Assembly (NCBI GenBank): GCA_948441955.1
Contig: CAOJQZ010000030.1
Location: 1 to 28,486, forward strand
Origin: an uncultured Lachnospiraceae bacterium
GTDB lineage: Bacteria > Bacillota > Clostridia > Lachnospirales > Lachnospiraceae
Reading direction: 5' to 3'
DNA length: 28,486 bases
Under the pieces are notes generated by a model that saw nothing but the letters and a program-made list of their open reading frames with translations, made no database searches and had not been told where the DNA came from. A program made the translations under genes and the position numbers. Positions 22,264-28,486 of this stretch are shown piece after piece; position 1 is the stretch's first letter; every line of letters starts with the position of its first letter.

Positions 22264-24309
22264 ATGAAGCCTGTGATTGATCTGTCAAAGGAATATGGTC
22301 TTGTATTTGATGGCGGAGGCGCCAGAGGAGCCTATCAGATCGGTGCGTGGAAGGCATTAAAGGAAGCCGGGGTTAAAATAAATGCAGTGGCCGGAACATC
22401 GGTGGGAGCGCTGAACGGGGCACTTGTCTGTATGGGCGATGTGGATACTGCGGAGGATATCTGGAGGAAAATGACATTTTCAACCGTGATGGATGTGGAT
22501 GATGCGTGGATGGAAAGGCTGTTTCGCGGTGAAACTACAATAAAAGAATTTTTAAATGAGGGATGGAAGAAGCTAAAGGACGGGGGGATAGATATTGCGC
22601 CTCTTCGGAAATTGATTCATGAGACGGTTGATGAAAATCTGATTCGGACATGCGGAATTGAGTTTGCACTGCTGACGTTTTCTGTGTCTGATTTTAAAGA
22701 GCTGGATTTGAGCGTGGAGGATATACCAGAAGGGCTTCTGGAGGATTTTCTTCTTGCCAGCGCATATCTGATTGGATTTAAGAACGAACGGCTGCATGGC
22801 AAGAAATACATTGACGGCGGTGTAATAAATAATGTGCCGCTTAACTCTCTCGTGAAGCGGGGGTATGAAAATATTATCGAGGTAAGAATCTACGGACCGG
22901 GAAGAGAGCCTCGGGTGAGAATGCCTGAGGGAAGCGTGAAATATGAGGTGGCGCCCCGGGTAAAGCTTGGAAGTATTATTGAATTTTCTGGGAAACGGAG
23001 CAGACAGAACCTGACTATTGGCTATTACGACGCAAAGCGGACAATTTATGGACTGGAAGGATTTATTTACTATATAGAGCAGACCCATGGAGAGGAGTAT
23101 TACAAGGAGCTTTTTGACAATTTGCGGGAGCTTGAAAAAGCAGAGATTGCGCTTAAACTAAAGCTCCCCTTAGGATTTTCTGATAAGGAGCTTTTCATGG
23201 GCATGCTGGAGGCGGCTGCAAAAATATTTCAGATTCCCAAATATCAGATATACACAGATGAGCAATTATATGATATTGTATATGAGAAATATGTAAAGAT
23301 GGGCGGCAGGCTGAATCTGCCAAGATTCGTTCATGTTCTGGCAGCATTAAGAGAGGAGCGGACTATGAACCTGAAAGGAAGAAGCTTACTTACACTGAAA
23401 GACTACACATCGGAAGAGATTCTTTATCTGCTTGATCTGGCCGCCGATTTGAAGGAGAAAAAGAAGCAGGGAATTACCGGCGACAGCCTGAAAGGCAAGA
23501 ATATTGCGCTTATATTTGAGAAACCGTCCACAAGAACACGCTGCGCTTTTACTGTAGGGGCGGCGGATGAGGGCGGAATTCCAACCTATCTTTCTGGATA
23601 TGAGATTCAGCTTGGACATAAAGAGAGTATTGAGGATACGGCTCGTGTGCTTGGAAGAATGTTTGACGGAATAGAATTTCGGGGATTTAAACAGGAGCAT
23701 GTGGAGGCGCTTGCGAAATACAGCGGGGTTCCGGTCTGGAACGGTTTGACAGACGAATATCATCCGACTCAGGTATTGGCAGACCTTTTGACGCTGCGGG
23801 AACATTTTGGTTATCTTAGGGGCTTAAAATTTGTATATCTTGGAGACGGACGCAATAACATGGCAAACAGTCTGATGATAGGCTGCGGAAAGGTTGGTGT
23901 GGACTTTACAATGATAGCGCCTCAAAGCCTCCAGCCGGCGGAAAGGCTTACCAGCCTGTGTAAGGAATATGCGGAGGAATCAGGGGGCTCCATTCTGGTG
24001 ACGGATGATGTGAATGCAGTGGAGAATGCAGATATATTATATACCGATGTGTGGGCATCCATGGGGGAAGAAGAACAGGCGGCAGAAAGAATCAGGCTTC
24101 TTGCTCCATATCAGGTAAATAAAGAGCTTATGAAAAAGACCGGAAAAGAGGAAACGATTTTCATGCATTGCCTGCCGGCAGTGAAGGGGAAGGAAGTAAC
24201 TGAGGATGTTTTTGAAAGTGAAGCAAGCGTTGTATTTGAGGAAGCAGAAAATCGCCTGCATACAATAAAAGCAGTTATGGTGGCAACATTGGGGACGGGG
24301 TATTTTTAA
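22264..24309 (+). CDS. Patatin-like phospholipase fused to ornithine carbamoyltransferase
   Basis: One uninterrupted frame encodes 681 residues with two unrelated enzymes. Residues 1-367 are a patatin-like hydrolase, with the oxyanion loop GGGARG (17-22), nucleophile Ser46 in GTSVG and catalytic Asp184 in DGG. Residues 368-681 are a complete ornithine carbamoyltransferase, with carbamoyl-phosphate motif STRTR (422-426), HPTQ (500-503), ornithine loop DVWASMGEE (595-603) and HCLP (635-638). This half makes citrulline from ornithine and carbamoyl phosphate. AGAGGAG lies a few bases before the internal ATG at 23365, so the second enzyme could also be made separately. Both halves keep their catalytic residues. 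The start at 22264 follows AAAGGAGG. The last residues (TGYF) and the stop come from a palindromic repeat. No other arginine genes are near. Confidence 0.9.
   Translation: MKPVIDLSKEYGLVFDGGGARGAYQIGAWKALKEAGVKINAVAGTSVGALNGALVCMGDVDTAEDIWRKMTFSTVMDVDDAWMERLFRGETTIKEFLNEGWKKLKDGGIDIAPLRKLIHETVDENLIRTCGIEFALLTFSVSDFKELDLSVEDIPEGLLEDFLLASAYLIGFKNERLHGKKYIDGGVINNVPLNSLVKRGYENIIEVRIYGPGREPRVRMPEGSVKYEVAPRVKLGSIIEFSGKRSRQNLTIGYYDAKRTIYGLEGFIYYIEQTHGEEYYKELFDNLRELEKAEIALKLKLPLGFSDKELFMGMLEAAAKIFQIPKYQIYTDEQLYDIVYEKYVKMGGRLNLPRFVHVLAALREERTMNLKGRSLLTLKDYTSEEILYLLDLAADLKEKKKQGITGDSLKGKNIALIFEKPSTRTRCAFTVGAADEGGIPTYLSGYEIQLGHKESIEDTARVLGRMFDGIEFRGFKQEHVEALAKYSGVPVWNGLTDEYHPTQVLADLLTLREHFGYLRGLKFVYLGDGRNNMANSLMIGCGKVGVDFTMIAPQSLQPAERLTSLCKEYAEESGGSILVTDDVNAVENADILYTDVWASMGEEEQAAERIRLLAPYQVNKELMKKTGKEETIFMHCLPAVKGKEVTEDVFESEASVVFEEAENRLHTIKAVMVATLGTGYF
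23351..23367 (+). promoter_or_regulatory. Internal ribosome binding site and start for the carbamoyltransferase half
   Basis: AGAGAGGAG followed after six bases by ATG (23365-23367) sits at the junction of the two domains, where MNLKGRSLL is the usual start of the enzyme in related bacteria. It may permit independent translation of the second enzyme. Confidence 0.55.
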
Positions 24310-24323
24310 AAATACCCCGTCCC
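24292..24323. repeat. 32-base perfect palindrome, GGGACG family, copy 3
   Basis: GGGACGGGGTATTTTT (24292-24307) is followed by its exact reverse complement (24308-24323), then GGATTG. The outer frame (GGGACG...CGTCCC, then GATTG) matches the other copies, while the inner stem is different. It overlaps the end of the fusion gene and supplies its stop codon, and it ends just before the birA ribosome binding site. Confidence 0.9.
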
Positions 24324-24341
24324 GGATTGAACGGAGTGGAT

Positions 24342-25322
24342 ATGAAAACAGAGATTTTACGGTTATTGAAAGAAACCGGAGGATATATTTCCGGGCAGCA
24401 GCTGTGCGATAGATTTTCAGTATCCCGCACAGCAGTTTGGAAAGCGGTTGATCAGCTCAAGAAAGAAGGGTATGAAATCGAGGCGGTACGAAATAGAGGA
24501 TACCGTCTGGCGGGAAGCCCCGATATTATTTCCAGGGCTGAAATTCAGAGCATAGTAAAAACAAAATGGGCGGGACGTCAGGTTATTTATTATGATGAAA
24601 CAGACTCTACCAACATTCAGGCCAGACTTGCCGGTGAAAAACAAGCGGAACACGGAACACTGGTGGTTGCCGACAGACAGACGGCGGGAAAAGGGCGGCG
24701 GGGCCGTTCATGGGATTCGCCGAAGGGAATGTGCATTTACATGACATTGCTGCAAAGACCCTTTATTGCTCCGGCAAAGGCGCCGATGCTTACCCTTGTA
24801 ATGGCCCTCAGTGCAGCTGAAGCCCTTATAGAACAGACAGGACTTCCTGTTCAGATTAAATGGCCTAATGATCTCGTGCTGAATAAAAAGAAAATATGCG
24901 GGATACTTACGGAGATGAGCACCGAGATACAGGATATAAACTATGTGGTGACCGGTGTGGGGATTAATGTAAATCAGGAGGAATTTCCGGAAAAAATAAA
25001 GAAATCCGCAACATCCCTTTTTCTAGAAAGCGGCAGGCATTTTAAACGTTCCGGGTTAATTGCGTCAGTAATGGAACGATATGAGAAAAATTACGAAATG
25101 TTTATGAAAACGGAAAATCTGTCTGAACTTCAAAACAGATATAACAAACTGCTTGTGAATATCAATAGAGACGTATGTGTGTTAGAACCCCAGGGAGAGT
25201 ACAGCGCACATTCATCGGGCATAAATGAACAGGGGGAACTGATTGTCGTAACTTCAGAGGGTGAGGAAAAGCATATATTTGCAGGAGAGGTATCTGTAAG
25301 GGGAATATACGGATATGTGTGA
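24342..25322 (+). CDS. birA: Bifunctional biotin ligase and biotin-operon repressor
   Basis: This 326-residue protein attaches biotin to carboxylase carrier domains and, through its N-terminal domain, can repress biotin genes. A winged helix-turn-helix occupies about 1-60 (ISGQQLCDRFSVSRTAVWK, GYEIEAVRNRGYRL). The ligase core follows, with GKGRRGR (116-122) binding biotinyl-AMP, the catalytic-site WPNDL...KKICGIL segment and GVGINVN. A small C-terminal SH3-like domain completes the normal group II form. ATG 24342 follows CGGAG; an in-frame TTG at 24327 overlaps the palindromic repeat and is not used. No biotin synthesis or transport gene is in the window, so repression targets would lie elsewhere. 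Confidence 0.95.
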   Translation: MKTEILRLLKETGGYISGQQLCDRFSVSRTAVWKAVDQLKKEGYEIEAVRNRGYRLAGSPDIISRAEIQSIVKTKWAGRQVIYYDETDSTNIQARLAGEKQAEHGTLVVADRQTAGKGRRGRSWDSPKGMCIYMTLLQRPFIAPAKAPMLTLVMALSAAEALIEQTGLPVQIKWPNDLVLNKKKICGILTEMSTEIQDINYVVTGVGINVNQEEFPEKIKKSATSLFLESGRHFKRSGLIASVMERYEKNYEMFMKTENLSELQNRYNKLLVNINRDVCVLEPQGEYSAHSSGINEQGELIVVTSEGEEKHIFAGEVSVRGIYGYV

Positions 25323-25343
25323 TTTGGAATAAGGAGGATGGAT

Positions 25344-25676
25344 ATGTACGAAGACAGAGTTGTCTTATGCTGTGCGAATTCATATGAGGAAAAATATTAT
25401 TTGAATCCTGATTTCAGCGGACTTCCGGATTCGGTAAAAAACGAGCTTAAAATTATGTGTGTGTTATACGTAAATGATGTAGGCGGAATTCTTTCATTGG
25501 TATATGAGGAAGACGGCTGCCTTTGCTTTGAGGTGGTCTCAAAGGAATTTGATCCGCTGTTTGACGATATTGGAAGTCAGCTGAAGATGAAACAATTAAA
25601 GACAGAGAAACAGGATTTGCTCCAGGCGCTGCAGCTTTATTATAAGGTGTTTTTTCTTGGAGAGGAGGTAGAATAA
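25344..25676 (+). CDS. DUF6145-like small protein
   Basis: This 110-residue acidic protein starts MYEDRVVLCCANSYEEKYY. It has a mostly beta first half (IMCVLYVNDVGGILSLVYE) and a helical, glutamine- and lysine-rich C-terminus (LKMKQLKTEKQDLLQALQLY). It matches what I recall of the DUF6145 family of Lachnospiraceae, which occurs between birA and coaX and has no known function; the family name is recalled, not searched. ATG 25344 is six bases after AGGAGG (25332-25337); the in-frame ATG at 25338 directly abuts it. The gap before coaX is one base, so the two are co-transcribed. Confidence 0.75.
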   Translation: MYEDRVVLCCANSYEEKYYLNPDFSGLPDSVKNELKIMCVLYVNDVGGILSLVYEEDGCLCFEVVSKEFDPLFDDIGSQLKMKQLKTEKQDLLQALQLYYKVFFLGEEVE

Positions 25677-25677
25677 A

Positions 25678-26469
25678 ATGCTTTTAGTAATTGACATCGG
25701 AAATACGAACATTACATCCGGCGTGTTCAAGGGAGAGGAGCTTCTGGGAACCTTCCGTATGATGACAAAGCTTCCGCGTACTTCTGATGAATACGGAATT
25801 ATGTTAAGGGAGCTTGTTGAGCATCAGGGGATTTTAAGTACAGACATTGACGCCGCAATTGTCGCGTCAGTAGTTCCGGATGTTATGCACTCATTTGGAA
25901 GCGCGATGATAAAATATTTTGGAATTCGGCCGATGGTGGTATCGGCAGGCATTAAGACGGGAATCCGTGTTGTGACAGAAAATCCGAAGCAGGTGGGTGC
26001 GGACCGTATTGTGGACGCTGTTGCCGCTTTCACTATCCACGGCGGTCCGGTCATTGTGATAGATTATGGCACTGCCACCACATATGATGTGGTGGGTCCC
26101 GACGGGACCTTTGAGGCAGCGGTTATAGCTCCTGGAATCAGAACGTCCGCTCAGGCAATGTGGGGACAGGCGGCAATGCTTCCTGCTGTGGAGATTAAAA
26201 AGCCGGATTCTGTACTTGGACGGGAAACGATTGCGTCTATGCAGGCTGGTATCGTATTCGGGCAGATTGGGCAGACGGAGTACATTGTAGAAAAGATTCG
26301 CCGGGAGTCTGGTTATACGGATGCGAAGGTAGTGGCAAGCGGCGGTTTAGGTAAAATAATAGCCGGTGAGACAGACGTAATTGATGTCTATGATCCACAG
26401 CTCACATTAAAGGGATTACGAATTATTTATGAAAGAAATAAGAAGCGTCAGAACGGGGCGTTAAAATGA
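25678..26469 (+). CDS. coaX: Type III pantothenate kinase
   Basis: This 263-residue cytoplasmic kinase of the ASKHA fold phosphorylates pantothenate, the first step of coenzyme A synthesis. The N-terminal phosphate motif DIGNTNI begins at Asp6. GADRIVDAVAA and VIDYGTATTYDVV supply the catalytic Asp and phosphate contacts, and VASGGLGKII closes the fold. Length is normal for CoaX. The ribosome binding site GGAGGT lies in the end of the previous gene. Its stop overlaps the dusB start by four bases (ATGA). Confidence 0.95.
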   Translation: MLLVIDIGNTNITSGVFKGEELLGTFRMMTKLPRTSDEYGIMLRELVEHQGILSTDIDAAIVASVVPDVMHSFGSAMIKYFGIRPMVVSAGIKTGIRVVTENPKQVGADRIVDAVAAFTIHGGPVIVIDYGTATTYDVVGPDGTFEAAVIAPGIRTSAQAMWGQAAMLPAVEIKKPDSVLGRETIASMQAGIVFGQIGQTEYIVEKIRRESGYTDAKVVASGGLGKIIAGETDVIDVYDPQLTLKGLRIIYERNKKRQNGALK

Positions 26470-27419
26470 ATATAGGAAATATACGGCTTGATAATCCTTA
26501 TATACTGGCTCCAATGGCGGGTGTGACGGATCTGCCTTTCCGTCTTCTATGTAAGGAGCAGGGTGCAGGACTGCTCTGTATGGAAATGATCAGTGCAAAA
26601 GCACTGCAGTACAAAAATAAAAACACAAAGGCGCTGCTCTCTATCCATCCTCAGGAATACCCGGTGTCATTGCAGCTCTTTGGATCGGATCCAAAAATCA
26701 TCAGTGAGCAGGCAAAACGGATTGAGGAGCTGCCCTTTCAAATATTGGATATTAATATGGGATGTCCGGTTCCCAAGGTGGTACGAAACGGAGAAGGCTG
26801 TGCACTTATGAAAAATCCGAAGCTTGTATATTCGATTGTACATGAAACTGTGAAAGCAATTCGTAAACCTGTTACTGTAAAAATCCGTAAAGGATTTGAT
26901 GATACAGCCGTAAATGCGGCAGAGATAGCCAGAGTAGTAGAGGACGCAGGCGGCGCGGCCGTGGCCGTACATGGGCGGACGAGAGAGCAGTATTATTCCG
27001 GCAGGGCAGACTGGGAAATTATTCGTAAGGTAAAAGAAGCAGTTTCTATTCCGGTTATTGGGAACGGAGATGTAGATTCCTGTGAAAGCGCTGCGGCAAT
27101 GCTTTATGAGACCGGGTGTGACGGCGTAATGATTGGAAGAGGAGCACAAGGGAATCCATGGATATTTTCAAAGTTTTTGGAATATGATCGGACAGGCGTT
27201 GTTCCTCCGGATCCGGACATATACGCGGTATGTGAAATGATGCTCAGGCATGCAAGGCTTCAGCTTGAATTTAAGGGCGATTATATTGGGATTCGTGAAA
27301 TGCGCAAGCATGTGGCATGGTACACGAAGGGGATGAAGGGAGCAGCCAGACTTCGAGCGCTTATCAACCAGGTAGAATCTTACCAGGAGTTAGAAGAGCT
27401 GGTGGGAAAAATACAGTAA
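26466..27419 (+). CDS. dusB: tRNA-dihydrouridine synthase
   Basis: This 317-residue FMN enzyme reduces uridine to dihydrouridine in tRNA. It has the FMN-binding start APMAGVTDLPFR (15-26), the catalytic Cys100 in DINMGCPVPKV, and the NGEGCALMK, VKIRKGFD, VHGRTREQ and IGNGDV segments of the TIM barrel. GRGAQGNPW and a C-terminal helical domain also fit DusB. The ATGA overlap with coaX implies coupled translation. This pair closes the birA operon. No clear terminator follows before the greA promoter. Confidence 0.94.
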   Translation: MNIGNIRLDNPYILAPMAGVTDLPFRLLCKEQGAGLLCMEMISAKALQYKNKNTKALLSIHPQEYPVSLQLFGSDPKIISEQAKRIEELPFQILDINMGCPVPKVVRNGEGCALMKNPKLVYSIVHETVKAIRKPVTVKIRKGFDDTAVNAAEIARVVEDAGGAAVAVHGRTREQYYSGRADWEIIRKVKEAVSIPVIGNGDVDSCESAAAMLYETGCDGVMIGRGAQGNPWIFSKFLEYDRTGVVPPDPDIYAVCEMMLRHARLQLEFKGDYIGIREMRKHVAWYTKGMKGAARLRALINQVESYQELEELVGKIQ

Positions 27420-27538
27420 AATACGCTGTTCCAAAAGAATAAAAGAAACCCTCGGTACATATACTTTACCGTGCGCAGGACATGTTCTGAAAAGGTTTGA
27501 AAATAAAAGAGAAAGGCAGAATTTCTGACGGGAAAATA

Positions 27539-27567
27539 TTGACAACAAAGTAGGCGTTAGTTATAAT
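27539..27567 (+). promoter_or_regulatory. Consensus promoter of greA
   Basis: TTGACA (27539-27544) and TATAAT (27562-27567) both match the sigma-A consensus exactly, with the ideal 17-base spacing. Transcription should start near 27574, giving a leader of about 57 bases. Confidence 0.9.
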
Positions 27568-27630
27568 AAATGAATTGTGAAAGTCTCCTTATTTGGGGAT
27601 TAGTAGTATCAGAAAGGAAATGGAAGCACT

Positions 27631-28113
27631 ATGGAAGCAAAGAAAAAATTACTTACGTATGCCGGATTAAAAGCGCTTGAAGAAGAACTGGAAAATCTGA
27701 AGGTAGTAAAGCGCAAGGAAGTAGCGGCGAAGATTAAGGAAGCAAGAGAGCAGGGGGATTTGTCCGAGAATGCAGAGTATGATGCGGCGAAGGATGAACA
27801 GAGGGATATTGAGGCGCGCATTGAAGAGCTTGAGGGTATCCTTAAGAATGCAGAAGTGGTTGTTGAGGACGAGGTTGATTTCGATAAAATAAATGTGGGC
27901 TGTACAGTAAAGGTATATGATGTTACGTTTGATGAAGAGATGGAATTCAGAATTGTAGGTTCTACAGAGGCCAACAGCCTGGAGGGAAAGATTTCAAATG
28001 AATCGCCGGTAGGACAGGCGCTTCTTGGGAAATCTGTAAACGATGTTGTTGACGTAGAGACACAGGCGGGCATAATGCAGTATAAAGTACTGGACATCAG
28101 CCGGTCCATGTAA
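27631..28113 (+). CDS. greA: Transcription elongation factor GreA
   Basis: This 160-residue factor binds RNA polymerase and stimulates cleavage of the transcript in stalled complexes. The N-terminal coiled-coil (about 10-80) contains GLKALEEELE, REQGDLSENAEYDAAK (the acidic tip) and ARIEELEGIL. A C-terminal FKBP-like domain follows (GCTVKVYDV, NESPVGQALLGKSV). Length is normal. It has a consensus promoter and an AGAAAGGAAATGG leader before the ATG at 27631. A terminator-like hairpin and lysS follow, as in many Firmicutes. Confidence 0.97.
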   Translation: MEAKKKLLTYAGLKALEEELENLKVVKRKEVAAKIKEAREQGDLSENAEYDAAKDEQRDIEARIEELEGILKNAEVVVEDEVDFDKINVGCTVKVYDVTFDEEMEFRIVGSTEANSLEGKISNESPVGQALLGKSVNDVVDVETQAGIMQYKVLDISRSM

Positions 28114-28136
28114 TATTATTATAGAAGCGAGATTTT

Positions 28137-28163
28137 AACCCCTCAGGTCTGAGGGGTTGTTTA
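28137..28163 (+). terminator. Terminator-like hairpin between greA and lysS
   Basis: AACCCCTCAG (28137-28146) pairs with CTGAGGGGTT (28149-28158), followed by GTTTAAT. The T run is broken, so read-through into lysS is likely. Confidence 0.65.
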
Positions 28164-28190
28164 ATACAAGATAAAGGAGAGGTGGAAGCA

Positions 28191-28486
28191 GTGGGCGAAA
28201 AAAATGTACAGGAACCGGATATAAATCAGTTAAGAAAGGTACGCCGTGAAAAGCTTGCGGATCTGCAGAAGAATGGGGAGAATCCGTTTATAATTACGAA
28301 ATATGATATAACATGCCATGCGGAGGATATAAAGAATAACTACGACGAGATGGAAGGAAAGCAGGTGTCTCTGGCAGGCCGTATTATGCAGAAACGGGTA
28401 ATGGGAAAGGCGTCTTTTTGCAATATTCTTGATCAGAGCGGAAACATCCAGTCCTATGTCGCAAGAGACAGTATCGGAGAGGAAGC
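28191..28486 (+). CDS. lysS: Lysyl-tRNA synthetase, class II, 5' part
   Basis: About 98 codons of an open frame run off the right edge. The start (QEPDINQLRKVRREKLADLQ, then NPF, ITKYDITCHAEDI) and the beginning of the OB-fold (GKQVSLAGRIMQKRVMGKA, then ILDQSGNIQSYV) are typical of bacterial class II LysRS, which charges tRNA-Lys. The catalytic domain is outside the window. GTG 28191 is the likely start, with AAAGGAGAGG upstream; an in-frame GTG at 28182 is too close to that site. No T-box is seen ahead of it. The position behind greA is common in Clostridia. Confidence 0.9.
   Translation, partial: MGEKNVQEPDINQLRKVRREKLADLQKNGENPFIITKYDITCHAEDIKNNYDEMEGKQVSLAGRIMQKRVMGKASFCNILDQSGNIQSYVARDSIGEE

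Noticed and set aside
27609..28109. 166-codon - strand frame over greA
   Set aside because: Serine- and phenylalanine-rich antisense of the greA coiled-coil region; no independent signals.
1..28486. CRISPR arrays, tRNA and rRNA genes
   Set aside because: No regularly spaced direct repeats, cloverleaf-type tRNA sequence or rRNA segment was seen on reading through.

Overview
The window reads as a low-to-mid GC Firmicute of the class Clostridia, most like a gut Lachnospiraceae. The basis is strong AGGAGG-type ribosome binding sites, a tyrosine T-box, a SAM-I riboswitch ahead of metK, Lachnospiraceae-type small proteins (DUF6145-like, DUF5714-like) and the order birA, DUF6145-like gene, coaX, dusB, greA, lysS. 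Almost every gene lies on the + strand. The genus cannot be fixed from sequence alone.

Bases 1 to about 6130 form a visibly A+T-richer accessory segment. It opens with the tail of a ribbon-helix-helix-like regulator overlapping a two-gene restriction-modification unit. That unit is a fused nuclease-methyltransferase followed by a two-TRD specificity subunit, the layout of type IIB BcgI-like systems. Behind it come a GNAT acetyltransferase broken by frameshifts and an internal deletion, an intact GNAT gene, about 490 bases of degraded coding debris, and a 408-residue protein of unknown function with a possible HEPN-like N-terminus.

Bases 6149 to 9736 hold a TfoX-like protein, a LytS/LytTR-type two-component pair and a zinc-ribbon DUF5714-like protein. 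Bases 9785 to 12300 hold a T-box controlling tyrS, with cysK only 16 bases downstream and no terminator between them. A small hypothetical gene, a shikimate-kinase-like P-loop kinase with altered substrate residues, and murA follow. Bases 15011 to 17650 encode a large secreted protein with Ig-like/MBG-type modules and a sortase-type tail. A SAM-I riboswitch then controls metK.

Bases 19210 to 27419 hold a HAMP histidine kinase with an OmpR-type regulator, a SpoU-family rRNA methyltransferase, a patatin-like lipase fused in frame to ornithine carbamoyltransferase, birA, the DUF6145-like gene, coaX and dusB. A consensus promoter then drives greA, and the window ends inside lysS.

The two most unusual signals are the patatin-ornithine carbamoyltransferase fusion and a family of perfect palindromes. 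The palindromes share an outer GGGACG...CGTCCC frame around different inner stems. Two of them abut a gene end so closely that they supply its last codons and stop. No integrase, transposase, tRNA, rRNA or CRISPR array was found.
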